Source of the DNA: Rotaria socialis
Taxonomy: Eukaryota; Rotifera; Eurotatoria; Philodinida; Philodinidae
Direction: 5' to 3'
Length of the DNA: 64,000 bases
Assembly (NCBI GenBank): GCA_905331475.1
Contig: CAJNYU010003295.1
Location: 18,322-82,321, forward strand
Shown: in pieces, positions 35,247 through 48,059 of the stretch
Numbering within the stretch: position 1 is the first letter of the stretch
Layout: each line of letters opens with the position of its first letter
Position numbers and translations under genes: made by a program
The notes under the pieces: model-generated
The model's database searches: none
What the model saw: the letters and a program-made list of their open reading frames with translations, nothing else
Told to the model about the DNA's origin: nothing

Positions 35247-36880
35247 TTCTTCGTTAGCTTCTATATCTAAATGACATATATATTCGTACCATGAAATTAT
35301 ATTTTTTATGGAAAACAAAAATTAATCGGTTAAGTATGACCATAAGATATTCATACTCAAAAAACAAAAACAATAAACCACAACTCATTTGACTGGTTGA
35401 ACTGCTTGCCTTTTTTCTCACGGATCACTATATCTATTCTTTACTGTTAGAACGAATGGCACCGTAATATTACAAGTAATCAAAGATGAAAATAGAGATA
35501 AAAAGCATAAGTATAATGTGAAGAGCTAAGTCGAGCGACGCGTAAACCAGCATAAACAAGAACAGCTTTTTTTTCTTCTTTTTCTTTCGCTCGATGCGTC
35601 GTTTGCCGTTCGCTACGTAAGAAAAGGAGAACTGTGTACATGATAAAGCACATGAATTTGTCGGACGGAGATTCTTTTTTTTTCTCTCTTCTGTATATAG
35701 AGATTTTTATTGAGAGGAAGAAGCAATGTGTGTGAGTTCAAAATTGGATAGATATATATGTAACTATTTGAATTTCATTAGAAAACGAAAACATCGGCAA
35801 CAAAAAAAGTAGAATATGATTGAGATAGGGATTAATTTTAGTTATAGATGGAGAAAGAGAGAGAGAGAGTAAAAAAAATAAAGCCCTTCAGTTTGCTTTT
35901 ACGTAAATAAAAAATTTTGTATGGGTGTTGCATCGAACAAAACAACATCCATCAATTTTGTTTTGCGAATAAAATTTATGACCATCGAAAAAAATCACAA
36001 TAATAAAAAAATACGAGCCAGTTTAAATCTTCTAGACAATAGTACGAAATAAAATCTGTATGCTCTGTACTTTTTTGTTTTTTATAATGAAAATATAAAT
36101 AAACTACTAACCAAATTTTTGGACCATTTATCGAATAAATAGTGAACTTGTCTCTACATAAATAAAACAAATATAAAAATATAATGTTCTTCCTAGTCGT
36201 CGATGCGTTCTTTTGTTTCGACTCACCTGACCGCTTTTGCGATTGTTTTTTAGTTATACATATACTTGTTTTGTCACTAATCGCGTACATTTATTATTTC
36301 AACATTGTCCGTAAGTGCCTATGCAATGTTTGTATTTAATTTCGTATAGTAATTCCAATTCATTTTCGATCGTCCTTGCATTAGAAATCAAGATAAATAA
36401 GTTATTCAAAAATTAAATGAAATAGAACTAATGAAATGCTTCAGATTGTTACATAAAATCTAAAAAGAAATGAGAAAAAATGGACATTCTCGTTGCATCT
36501 ATTTTTCGTAGCCAATCCATAGGACACGATTTATATCGTAAATAGCTAAATTTTTCTTGTTCAAATGAGAATTATAATAATGATAATAAGACGATAATAG
36601 AGAAGCAAATGAAGAGAGGAAAAAAAAGTTTAACATGACAAAAAAAACCTTTTTTTGTTGTTTTTAGTAAATCGCTTAGCTGTTCAAAATCGTGAGAACG
36701 AAACAGAAATGTTAATGGACCTTGTAAGAACCAAGTGAAGAAAAAATTGAACTATACAATAAATACGAAAAATGACGACTCATAACAATAGTGTATAGTG
36801 CCAAAAGCAAAGCAAAGAAAAGAATCATCGGTCACAAAAATTAATCACCATCTTGAATAGAAAGAATAGAATTCAACTGC
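35247..36880. other. Spacer upstream of MFSD8-like and downstream of TMED7
   Basis: Contains the likely MFSD8-like promoter or 5' exon and the TMED7 3' UTR. Poly-T, GA-rich ((GA)n near 35852-35868) and AT-rich tracts. The 35976-36290 frame is low-complexity and not accepted. Confidence 0.45.
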
Positions 36881-37716
36881 TCATCTTGACCATGACGCAC
36901 TAGACGATGTTCTTCTATCGGTAAAAAACGAACGAAGTAATAAAACAGTACCAATGGCAACAATTATTATCAAAACAAATTGCCCTATTGACCAAAGTTG
37001 TACACGCTCTTGTAGATCTTCCGCTCTTGCACGACCAGTTGCTTCGCGTAAACGATGATGTGTTTGATAATCAATGCACGATTCAAGATTTCGATGAATA
37101 TTACCAACTTTTGATTCAATCTTGAAAGAATAGAAATTTATTTTTCGAATCAAAGCTATTCTATTTTCTTTTTTAGCCTACCATTGTTAATGCACCTTCC
37201 GCAACACGTGGATTCGGACCAGTAATTTCATGTTCAGGATCGCCATCAACTCTCCAATCTAGATGAATAACAAATAAAATAGAATCATAGTTTTTCTTTT
37301 CTATACAAACCTATATAGATCACTTTATGAGTAAATGTTGAAAATTCATTACTGAAACAAAACTCATAAACGCCATCTTCTTCAGCAGTTTTTTCTATTT
37401 GATCATATTGTTTTTTTGTAACTTGATATAAAATTTTGCCCGACGGACTTTTTAATTCGAGATCAACATCATAGTTTCCACCAGTAACAACCTAGTTAAT
37501 TATTTGTTAAGAAAGAAAAAACATGTTTTAATTGAAAATATTTATAACAGAAAAACTTACCTGGAATTCTAATATAAATTTTGAGCCAACTTTTATTTTT
37601 TCATTAAAACATTCTTTTGCGTTATCGGGCAATTCAAATGTCAGTTCATTTGAATGAATATAAGTCAGAAGGAAGGCTATCAATATGAATAAAACACGTA
37701 ACGTTGGAGCTAGCAT
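36881..37716 (-). CDS. TMED7: p24-family cargo receptor, TMED7-like
   Basis: Exons 37716-37561, 37491-37311, 37258-37182 and 37120-36881 join in frame to 217 residues. Signal peptide ([17 protein letters not shown]), then the GOLD domain: [47 protein letters not shown]. Next a luminal coiled coil with the conserved [20 protein letters not shown], one membrane helix ([16 protein letters not shown]) and a short cytosolic tail starting RSFFTDRR, with the FF and basic residues that bind COPII/COPI coats. The sequence is closest to the p24-gamma group (TMED7/TMED3). It cycles between ER and Golgi and sorts secretory cargo. It is head to head with BBS8, 302 bp apart. Confidence 0.93.
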
Positions 37717-38018
37717 TGTCTGAGAGAAAGATCGAGAAGATTAGTTGAATAGGTAGCTACGTATACGATTTCAACTTGAAATACACGCAAGACACATTTC
37801 ATGCGTGTTGAATTAACCAATCAGATTATTACGACCACATCATCATCGCTTGCCATTGCTGTTGCCATTCATCATCGTGCATCAATGGCACATTAGCTAC
37901 GTAGATGCCACCACATGCATAAACATTGCCAGGCGACGAATGAAAATTTGATGAGAGAGAGCTATGAAAGTTTTTCATGCGTTAATACAATACAAGACTT
38001 AATTATCGTATTAGAATT
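37717..38018. promoter_or_regulatory. Shared divergent promoter region of TMED7 and BBS8
   Basis: Only 302 bp separate the two start codons, so both 5' UTRs and promoters must fit here. GTTGCCAT near 37861 resembles one half of an RFX X-box, the usual ciliary-gene element, but the second half-site is not evident. Confidence 0.5.
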
Positions 38019-40467
38019 ATGCTACAAATTGATCCATTATTTCAGGCGATCAGTTTATTTCGTCGTCGTCGATATGAACCATGTGTTGAAATAACAACTC
38101 GTTTACTTGAAAAAAATCCTAATGATCAAGTAAATCTATTATCAATGTCTCTATGTGTATATTATAATTAAATGTTGTCTTGTCTGCTGTGAATTAGACC
38201 AAGTTTCATAGAAATAACCACTTGAAACTTTAGGTAGCATGGTTACTTAAAATGCGTGCACTAACAGAACAATTATACATAGATGAAACTGAGATGGGTG
38301 ATGATGGTCTGGCTGATATGTTAGATGACAATGCGTTTCATCAGGCACCAATGCCTGGTACATCTATGCGACAACCAACTGCTAATCCAAACATAGGCGT
38401 AACTGGACCAAGTCCTGCTGTGAGACCTGTGACAATGTCTGGTCGACCAATCACTGGTGTACTTCGATTGAATACTCAATCGACACAAGCCGGCAAGAGC
38501 ATGGAAAATATATTGAAGACTGCTCGTACAGCAGCTACAGCAAGACCAGTAACAACTGCTAACGGCCGTTTTGTTCGACTTGGAACAGTAAGTAAATAAT
38601 ACATATATATATAGTTTTTTTTAAACAAACAAAGAAAAACATTATTCGCAGTGAAGTTTTTCAAGAGCATTAATAAACATGAAAGTTATTTTAAATCATT
38701 AGCTGGTGTTAGATTGAGTCCGAATTTTATCGGTGCATTATTTTGTTCATTATCACCGCAAACACATTGACAATTCAGACGATATTCAGGCATTGTAATA
38801 TATTCTTGAATATCGCGTAGAAAATCTAATGAACCATTTTGACATTTGGAAATTTCTTTACTTGCATCACAACAACATTTACAGTCAACAAATGAAACAT
38901 TAAAATGATCTTTTAAATAACCATTTAACACGTTTGATGTTGCCGATTTCTGATCATTTGTAGTAGATATTTGTTGAGGTGATGAAACATTTTTTGAGCT
39001 TGATATACAATTCATAATCAATTAAATAATATGTCAACAGAAATTAACGCGCCTGATTTTCATTATTTTTGTTTTTGTTTAGGCTTCAATGTTAAGTACG
39101 CGTGATGGGCCATTCATCCAAGTAGGTCGACTTAATCTGCCTAAATATGCACAAAATCAGGCGATAGCTCGATTACTTTTTGAACATTTATTCTATCACG
39201 CGAATGAGCTTCGAACGGTATAAATTAATAGTAGATGAGAAAATGATACTATTTGCTTTCTGTAAATAGGCTCTTCAATTAGCTACGCTTGCTAATGAAA
39301 TAACAGTAAATAAAGATTGGTGGTGGTTAGTACAACTTGGAAAATGTCAACATCGGTAAATATTTATTTGTTTTGTCGACTATAAAAAACTTATTTTCGA
39401 TAATTTTCAGTTTAGATATGTTGCGTGATAGCGAAAAACATTATTTACTTTCACTTGAAATTCAACCTATGGTTGATACATATTTATATTTAGCTAAAAT
39501 TTATCTTCGACTTGATCAACCATTACTTTCTATAAGTAAACTTCAAGAAGGTTTAGGAAAATTTCCTTACGAACCATTTTTAGTACAAGCTATTGCACGC
39601 ATTCATGAAGTATATCAAAACTTTCACAAAAATAAACCAATTGTTTTCCTTACAATTTTTATTCGTAGGGTCTTAATGATATGACACAAAGCGCCGACAA
39701 GTACCGACAAGTACTACAATTAAATAATATAAATATTGAAGCCATAGCATGTATCGCTGCAAATCATTTCTATAATGATCAACCAGAAATTTCATTAAAA
39801 TTCTATCGTCGTCTTTTACAAATGGGTGTAATGACAGCATCCATTTTGACAAATGTCGCATTATGCTGTTTTCATGCGCAACAATATGATATGGTTGTCA
39901 CTTGTTTCACAAAGGCCTTAGCAACTGCAACGGTCGATGAAGAACGAGCCGATATTTGGTATAATATCGGTGAAATGGCCTTAGTATATACCAAGATATT
40001 CTGTAACTTAATTGAACAAATTTTCTGTTTTTAGTATACAGTAGATACTTCATTTGCAATTCAGTGCTTTCGTTTAGCACTTGTTTTTAATAACGATCAT
40101 GCCGAAGCATATAATAATTTAGCCTTAGTGGAAATACAAAGAGAAAATTATGAAACAGTAGAAACATGCGTTTTATACGTTTAATATGAAATTAAAATGA
40201 GTATTTCTATTTAGGGCCGCAGTTATTTGCAAATTGCTCAAGGTCTTGCACCACATATGTTTGAACCATTTTATAATTTTGCTAAAGCATCATATCAAGT
40301 AAATAGAATTAAATCTAACAGCTAGTATTATCATTTTCGTTTTTGATTAGAAAAGTGATTTTCAAAGTAGTTATCGTGCAATCAACAGTTCACTGGAATT
40401 ATACAAAAATCATTCGGATTCAAAACAAATTTTTGATGAACTTAAAAAAATGCTTGCCGAGCTTTAA
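38019..40467 (+). CDS. TTC8: Bardet-Biedl syndrome 8 protein (TTC8)
   Basis: Nine exons join in frame to 507 residues: 38019-38129, 38234-38587, 39083-39217, 39270-39355, 39411-39609, 39669-39983, 40035-40157, 40215-40298 and 40351-40467. TTC8 is a TPR subunit of the BBSome, which moves membrane proteins in and out of cilia. The N-terminal FRRRRYEPCVEITTRLLEKNP, the APMPGTSMRQP...GPSPAVRP...GRPITGVLR linker and NGRFVRLGTASML follow vertebrate TTC8. The TPRs follow with near-identical stretches (DWWWLVQLGKCQ, EAIACIAANHFYNDQPEI, FYRRLLQMGV, CCFHAQQYDM, NNDHAEAYNNLA, LAPHMFEP). Introns are 51-104 nt except intron 2 (38588-39082, 495 nt), which contains an antisense ORF. Presence of BBS8 implies motile or sensory cilia. 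Confidence 0.96.
38686..39015 (-). CDS. Small Cys-rich protein nested antisense in BBS8 intron 2
   Basis: An open frame of 109 residues from an ATG at 39015 that nearly fills the one long BBS8 intron. It has a polar Ser/Thr/Asn-rich N-terminus, then a compact block with two cysteine clusters (DCKCCCD and NCQCVCGD) about 40 residues apart, and a short tail. No signal peptide. The ordered look and cysteine spacing argue against chance, but no domain is recognised and no splice site is needed. It could be a genuine nested gene or a remnant. Confidence 0.4.
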   Translation of the reverse strand: MNCISSSKNVSSPQQISTTNDQKSATSNVLNGYLKDHFNVSFVDCKCCCDASKEISKCQNGSLDFLRDIQEYITMPEYRLNCQCVCGDNEQNNAPIKFGLNLTPANDLK

Positions 40468-41120
40468 AATTTTTTCCTATCTTCTTAATAGATGAAAATA
40501 TTTAAAAAAACAAAAACGTAACTTTTCTATTCTAATGGTTTGGACCGTCGAACGGAAATACATATGCATCGTTTTTATTACCTATCAAAACATCTGCTGC
40601 ATTAATTTGAAAAGATGAAAGTTAATAACATTACTTTTTAGTCCTCAATATACTTCAAACCTCCTGTGCTAACATGAGTGACTACGTGTATTATTGCTAA
40701 AATGCATTCTCGCACAGGATTCAATCGAATTTTGTAGCCTAAGCTCGTACTCGCTTATACGATAGGAATATTCAAGATAAAAAAATCAACTGATTGATTT
40801 GTCTAGTAGTCAATTTACTTTTTCTAACTACGGTCAGCTGACACATCGAATATATGAATTTTCAGTGACAACAATACAAAAAGAGCGTTATTGCAAAATG
40901 TAGAAGCGATGATTTATCTGTTCTGCGAAATCATGGTGTCTCCAAAATTGACGTAGAAACTTTTACATTGAATTCTGTATTCAAGCAAAAGTTAAGTATA
41001 AATTTGCATTATAAGTCAAAATCACGATCGCTTCCTATTGCCGATTAATAATATGCGCATGACTCTACTTTGATTTTCTTTTCATATTGTACGATATATC
41101 ATATAACAAACAATAATTTA
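40468..41120. other. Spacer between convergent BBS8 and SLC45-like genes
   Basis: 653 bp holding two 3' UTRs. No gene or repeat seen. Confidence 0.5.
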
Positions 41121-42816
41121 TTATTTATCGAGTCTAATCAACTCTTGTAGTTGATGTCGATTTATCACAATTCGATTTATAAACCAAAGTGAGCAAAGAG
41201 CAAGTACAAAACTTGTTACAATATATGAAAGTGTCGATTTAAATATTAACATAATATAACCCATAATCAGCGAAGAAATAATTTGAGATGCAAAATAAGT
41301 ACTATCGAGTATGCCTAAAATAGTACCAATACCACGTGTTTGTATAACAGGATTATCTGCAAAATAAATCTAAAAATTTCAAAACAAAAATAAGAACCGA
41401 ATATAAAAATTGGTTTTCTCTCTGTTACTTCTCGATTCGCATGATATGTCATAACAAGAGTATAAGGTATGGATGTTAATGATGCCATACCAAGGCCCGA
41501 TAATGATGCCATTATATTAACAACAATTATATTTGTTGATGCATATATAACCAACATCGACAAAGCAAAAACAAACATTCCAAATGAAAATACTAAGTGA
41601 ATACCAAATTGATTGATTAAAGGCTTCAGTAAGGGAGCATATAGAGCACCAACAATACAATGAAATAATAAACCATAGGAAGCAGCACGTACACCTTGAT
41701 CATATCTAATACGTTCAATAGATAATTCATCAGCACCTGGATCACCCTTATAAACTGTTTGACCAACGAAATCAGTAAAAAATAAATTAAATGTCATTAT
41801 AGCTGACCTAAATCGTTCGATCAGTAAGAACATATAAAAATCATTTAGACAAAAAGAAATTCACAAACCATGAACAACATTCGGCCAGTGTTAAACGACG
41901 TAAAACAAATGGCATTGTGAAAATAGTTCTAACTGAATTTGATACTGTAGAAAAAGCATTTTTTACAAATTTTAAAGGAAATAAATAATCTAATATTGAT
42001 GCATCAGGAGGTTGCATTTGTTCATCGATATAATCGTAGACTTTTTCGTTAGCTGAGATTAAAGTAAAACAAAGTGTTATTGAAAAAAATAACAAAATAA
42101 CACCGAATGTCAATTTTTCTTGTCCTTGTAAATAATTACTAAGAAATGAGTCAGTCCAATCTGTCGCTGTTATTAAGTAACCTAAACAGCCACCTATAAC
42201 AAACGATTATAGTTGAATTTTTAAATTTTCAATAAAATTCTACTTACCAAATGATGTCATGAATGAGTAAACAAAAAAACATGAATTTTCTTGCGGTGTA
42301 CCTTTGCATACATCGTAAATTAATGATTCACATGGATTAAAACAGGCTTGAGCAGAAAAATCAAATAGAACACAAGTGATGACTAACAAACAGAGACCAA
42401 GTTTTGGTGAATGAAAAAGTACACCTAAAATAGTGAGATTAAAAGTAAAATAGTAAATGATATTTCTTTTTCTTGTTGTCAATTATTTTACCAATGGCTT
42501 CACTCTGTGGAATTAGTACAAGACAAAAAATGATTGTTATACAAAAACCGAGTATAAACGGACGTCGTTTACCAAAACGAGAACGACAACGATCGCTTGA
42601 ATGACCGACAACAGGACAAAGAAGAAATCCTAATAAAGGACCACATCCCATTAACCAAGTCATTGATGATTCGGAAATTCCTGCTTTGAGTAAAATAGGC
42701 GGGATATAAGTAAATGCAGATGCCGTACAGAATTCTAATCCGCATACAAGCGACGTAATGACGAACAAATGAACTATATCATAGTTATAAATTGATTGTA
42801 AATAGTTCATGTTCAT
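41121..42816 (-). CDS. SLC45-type sugar/proton transporter (MFS)
   Basis: Exons 42816-42492, 42424-42248, 42193-41869, 41807-41429 and 41369-41121 join in frame to 484 residues, the size of the family. Hallmarks: TYIPPILLKAGIS, the loop motif DRCRSRFGKRRPFILG, FDFSAQACFNPCESLIYDVC, GGCLGYLITATDW and WSAIMTFNLFFTDFVGQTVYKGDP. This order is that of SLC45A1-4 and plant sucrose transporters, which move sugars with protons. About 12 hydrophobic segments are visible. The member (A1-A4) cannot be assigned. A second ATG lies six bases downstream of the chosen start. A downstream acceptor for the last exon (near 41361) would break the frame, so the one at 41370-41371 is used. Confidence 0.88.
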
Positions 42817-45800
42817 AAAGAGCCCATGAAATTCATGTGATAGCTGTTATTTATTGTTCGTCAGAAGGTCATATTTGGCAAAAAGAATGAACGCAGTAAC
42901 TAAGTGTCTTATGCATGTGCGTATACGCGGTATGTTTTTTCTTGTTCTTCGTGTGTTCTATTGTAAATATAGATTTATGAGTATGATGCGGTCACTAAAA
43001 AGAAAAAGAAAAAGAAAAGCTGCTTGCCAGTGAGTATAAGAAAGAAAGGAGAGCAAAAAACAGGTCATAACTCACTGATCAGCGAGGAAATGAAGATAAA
43101 AATGCGTTACCGATGAGAAGAGAATACAGCCAATCGGCTCTATTTATACTCTACAATTATTTCTTTCTTCTCTTCTCATACATTAGAACATCAGTATATC
43201 TACAATTGGTTAGACGAGAACTAATAGGCACAGCTGCCGATTCCACTATGTATTCATACAGATTCTTGCTTTGTTCTTCTATTGACTTTCGTCGGACTTG
43301 TTTAAGTATGTTATACTTTCAAACGATGAAAATTCCCATAAGAATAAATCCGAAGGAATTACGACTACAACAACTCTATCAAGTGAACTCTTTTCTTTAA
43401 TTTAACGATAAAACAAATTTATTAAAATATCAATCAGTTTCGGTAGCAAATAGCAGCAAATGTTGCTTGAATTTATAGTCAAAGACATGCATCGGGATTA
43501 AGAACAAATACGGTATGTCTGTAATAAGATATGTTCATGTCGTTGGATACCGTACAAACGAAACGCAAACTACTGTTCTAAAGTATAATAAAACACACTC
43601 ATGAAAAAATTCGATTTGATTGATCTAATAATAACGATAAACAAATATTAAAATGCGACTAATTGAAAGTATAATCAATGCTTTTTTAAATACCACAAAA
43701 AGTCTACTATCATATTGAAATATTCCATTATAATTATAGCTTGGTATTAATTGCAAAATACCAATAAACAAAATGTTTTCATATTTGAATTAGAACTTCA
43801 AATATAACAAGGGCGTAAAAAATGCTATATAAGATTTCATTTCATCCTTATCAATTCCATAGAATGAAGTAACATAGGATTATGATAGAATCCGAAATAA
43901 CGAGTACCCTTCTCAAGCAAACACTTATTTACGATTATAATGCATCAGAAGTCATTGTGACATGCCGCTGGACTAATATGAAAACGTTGCCCTCACAAAC
44001 AATCGTTTTATTTTTGTTCAACTATTTCTTTTAGCGTTTTGTTATTTACGATTTTTGTCTGTGTAAATATCTACGTTCTTAAAAAAAAAAGGAATGGGCT
44101 GAAATCTTTAGTTTAAATATACAAAAACAAAAACTAAGAGAATTCCTTCGAAATCCTGTTGATAATTTCCAATAGTACTCTTTATTAACGTATCTTCACA
44201 GTAATTACTGGCAGATGTATGATGCAATATGTCATAGTCAAGTATTGAATTCAATAATATGTACGTAATCGCAATATATCATCAAGCGAACCAAATAAAC
44301 AATCATAGATAACTTATTATTAGTATCATAATGGAAATTACTAAACGATAGACTGATACTAAACTATCAAGAGCAAGAGGATTAAGTTGATCGAAATTTT
44401 CTAATAATTCTCTACGACAACATATTATGCATTTATTTCGCGCAAGAATCGTACGTTATAATGTAAGGTCGAGACCTTCCACGAGGTTAAATATACGCTC
44501 GATCTTGTTGAATCAATTTCAAGTACAAGAATATTTGAAAGTAAAAAGATGTGCCGAGATATTTGTTCAAAATTCTTCTAGCTCTAGTTACACCGATAGT
44601 TGAATGCGCATTCAGTGACAGCTAAATTTCCTATTTTAAAACCGGTCTTGTATCAAAAATATTAAAACATCGACAACGATGAAATCTCCTTGTAATAATC
44701 GGAAATGTTAACGACCAAATCCATATGATGAAAGAAATATGAATGATATAGGAAATGACGAGACGATTTTTAAGCCAATAAATTAATCTTCGGCAACTGC
44801 CAAGTACAGGAACAAATGTTCTATTTCAAACATGATAGAAAACAATTCATCACGTTGGAAACTCGGTCGTCCACAATATGGACTTCTATGCCGAATCTAT
44901 CTGCTGAAATTTGTATGTATGACATCATAATAAGAATGATATGCCTTATGTCATGAGTATGCTTATTGTAATCAGATCCGCAGTAGCACATACAAATGGA
45001 AATTATATACGAAAGGATTTCTTCAGTTACTATTTTTTCGAATGTCATGCCTATAATATTATTTCTCTTTCAAAAGACGACGATAGGCGCAAGAACTAAA
45101 ACGTCCTTTGAATTTTTGGATTTAAAGAGAGAAAAAATCAGCATGGAACTTTTTTTTATTTAATAATTGGATTTCAAATTATGACTACGACTAGATGTAG
45201 AGTAGAAAAGGTCTTCCGAGGGCTCGGATCGAAGATTGCAGGCGTTTTAATTTCCCCATAATAGGACAAAACGTGCAATTAAAAATGTTTCGTTTTGAGT
45301 ATTTCCGGAAACGCCCTGTTCACAATAAAATTTTAAGTAAAATAGTGATGGCTGTTCATTGTGACCTACTTATATGCGTTGTATAAGAGCCAAACAGTAT
45401 ATGATAATTAACCATTTTGTGTTGTTTACAAAAAAAGAAAAGAATAATGCGACCGAATTATAAACTAGACTCGGATCGATTGGTAAGATTTTTTAATGAT
45501 CCTTATAAATATATTCCGATCAAGTTCACTAAACTGCTTTAGCTTTGAAAATAAAATTGTTTTTATTTAAATATACTTGTAGAATCGTCTCGTTCCTGCT
45601 GTGCTCATTCAATTGCATCAAAATTTCAAGTGATTGACGATGATCAAGAAAACAATCGAATATTCGATGACTTTCACAGCAAGTGATTTCCGTCAACGAT
45701 TAACTACTAATCAAATCATCGTAGTCGGTAGAAAAAAAATACATAAAAAAAGGGCAACATTAGGAGTGAATCTCTTCATCAACAAGACTCTTCAATAGCT

Positions 45801-47123
45801 GTTGTCACGTTTTCTTCTTTTCAAAAGAATCACCATCAAAGAGTGAAATAAACGAATTACTAAATAACGACTGCTTCTCTTTTTTTTTTATTACATATGA
45901 CATACAACAATCAGATCAAGACAGAAAATTAACGTAACTTGATTTATATCTAATGGATCAATAAATCGGATAAGACAAAAATCTTTTCTTGGCTGCTTAA
46001 AATCTCATTTTAATCAGAAGTAAATGTGTAAAGTGTCCATTTATATGTCTACATTCAATATGATTGACGTAACAAACATCTAATGAAAACAACAAGTCAG
46101 CCACTCATTCGTTTGTTTAATATATATTGAACAAGACTAACAAAAAAAGTCATACTCGATATTTACTTGACATGATTCAATTGTCAAGTTTGTGTACTGA
46201 CCGCTCTTTCTATTTTCACATCGATATATCATATATATATATATAAAAAAAAAGAGTAACAAGTATGACAATAAACGACCTAAGGCTTCATCATTCTTCT
46301 CTCTCTGTGTTCTCTTCTTGATTTGTTCACTGCTTGAGAAATAATTGTTCGAAACAACACTGGATTAATAATAAAAGTCATGCGTTTCTTTCACATATAT
46401 CTATCTATACGTAGATGTTTATAAGTATGAGTAAATACATCCAGCTAGCCATTGTACATTTGATGAATTATTGCCTTTTTCTTTAACATCAAGAGAGAAT
46501 GGCAAGTCTTATCTATCCTACTATATGGTAGACTAACAGGGAAGAAGACGTAAATCATCATCGACTTGTAATGGTCATAGCGTTCATATTATATTTGTGT
46601 GTTGATTAACGAAATGGATGATATCAGTATACATCCGATAAACTTTATTTTTGAGAGTCATCGTCTGTTACTTCCTCTGTTGATTGTGTACGCACGCAAA
46701 TAGAAGAATGAGACGAGCACGAGATAAGATCGATGACAAGTCAAGTCTTTTTTTCCTTGTTGGTATGCGCTTGTACACACATTTAAATTTTGTCTGACCG
46801 ATCATAATTCATGTCACTCTTGATTTGAACAGGTGAGTGAGTAATAGATACAATTGTTCATGTGTATATATAGATATGACCTCTTCGATCTTCAATTCAA
46901 ATTCCACTTGATTGTATTTTGCCCTACTTGAATTCGCTATCATTATGATACAAGTGAGCAAATCATTTCCGTCGCAGACAAGTTCAATGATAGGATGAGA
47001 TGGATAGATATACATGTATATGAAGACGAAAGTGTGCACATCTACTGAATTTTTATCTTTCCGCTGTTTCTGATTGACAAGGGTCATCGGAAACGTGCGG
47101 CACCCTACAGATACTAGTGGTTG

Positions 47124-47147
47124 TCATCATCATCGCGATGATGATGA
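47124..47147. repeat. 24-bp perfect palindrome
   Basis: Built from (TCA)4 TCG-type triplets followed by the mirrored complement around a central CGCG, with 12-bp arms and no loop. Confidence 0.9.
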
Positions 47148-47304
47148 TCGAAGAGAGACTATTCTCTTCATTTGATATCTAATTGATTGAGCCATGTCTG
47201 CTACTTCACAATTAAGTAGATATCCTGACGATGTGAGTATTGCAAAGGTCATGTGCCTCTTTGCTAACGTAATTATTATGCTTCATTGATACTCATCACT
47301 CCAT

Positions 47305-47331
47305 TCTCTCTCTCTCTCTCTCTCTCTCTCG
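47305..47331 (+). repeat. (CT)n microsatellite
   Basis: An uninterrupted CT run, about 600 bp upstream of a complementary GA run (47915-47957). Confidence 0.9.
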
Positions 47332-47914
47332 CTCGTTTTCTTTTTGCCATCTGACAAAATAAATAAATATTGTATCAGAACACTGAATTATTGACAATAA
47401 GTCATTCGTCCCAATCGATGAATATATATATTTATCAATATTATTTTTTCTGGGTTTGTTTTACGATTAGTCTTCTTCTTGCTTATTCGTATAAAAATGT
47501 CAAGAACAGGTGTTCACATGATAATTGACAGGATATATTCTAACATGAACAAAAGCTACAACCGCTGAACTAATTTGACAATCTAGCTATACTTTCTTCT
47601 GCTATTTATTGAGAACGTGTGTGTTTCCTAATGCACATCTGCACAACAGTGATTACGTAGTTGAATATTCTTTCCTTCGATCGCATCTGTTTATAATACT
47701 TAAAGCTATATTATGTATAGTAGAATATATCTCTCATACAGTTCATTTGACAACAACAGGTAATTGAATAAGAGTGTTGATTCGATCTCTTATTGAGATA
47801 GAAGTCTTGTCTTGTTATATTTATGTCCATATTTCAAATAAAACCCGCAAGCGATTGGACAGATTGAACATAATCGACATTATTCTTTTCTTTTCTTTTT
47901 CAATGGGAGCGCAC

Positions 47915-47945
<31 letters not shown>

Positions 47946-47957
47946 CGAGAGAGCGAG
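47915..47957 (+). repeat. (GA)n microsatellite
   Basis: A GA run with a few GC interruptions, complementary to the CT run at 47305-47331 and lying about 100 bp upstream of the receptor gene start. Confidence 0.9.
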
Positions 47958-48059
47958 ATGCACAAATTATCGTTTCATCATCACTTTCCTTCTTTATTCT
48001 ATAATAGATCTATAAAAAAGAAGAACGACCATTCATTTATATTTTTTAGACTTTGATAA

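Larger units (their letters stand above)
42817..48059. other. 5.2-kb gene-poor region
   Basis: No exon with support on either strand. Frames at 43113-43400, 44821-45048, 46809-47087 and 47774-48004 have no domain and biased composition. It contains a (CT)n run, a (GA)n run and a 24-bp perfect palindrome (listed separately), plus (TA)n near 46227-46246. A 5' UTR exon of the receptor gene could lie here. Confidence 0.45.

Noticed and set aside
37861-37880. GTTGCCAT as an RFX X-box for the ciliary gene BBS8.
   Set aside because: Only one half-site; the expected second half is not present at the right spacing.
44821-45048. 75-residue minus-strand frame in the gene-poor region.
   Set aside because: No domain, no splice partners and no composition that differs from the surrounding sequence.
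47194-47232. ATG plus 13 codons ending at a GTGAGT donor, like a first coding exon.
   Set aside because: No acceptor downstream gives a continuing frame, and the receptor gene has its own ATG and signal peptide at 48060.
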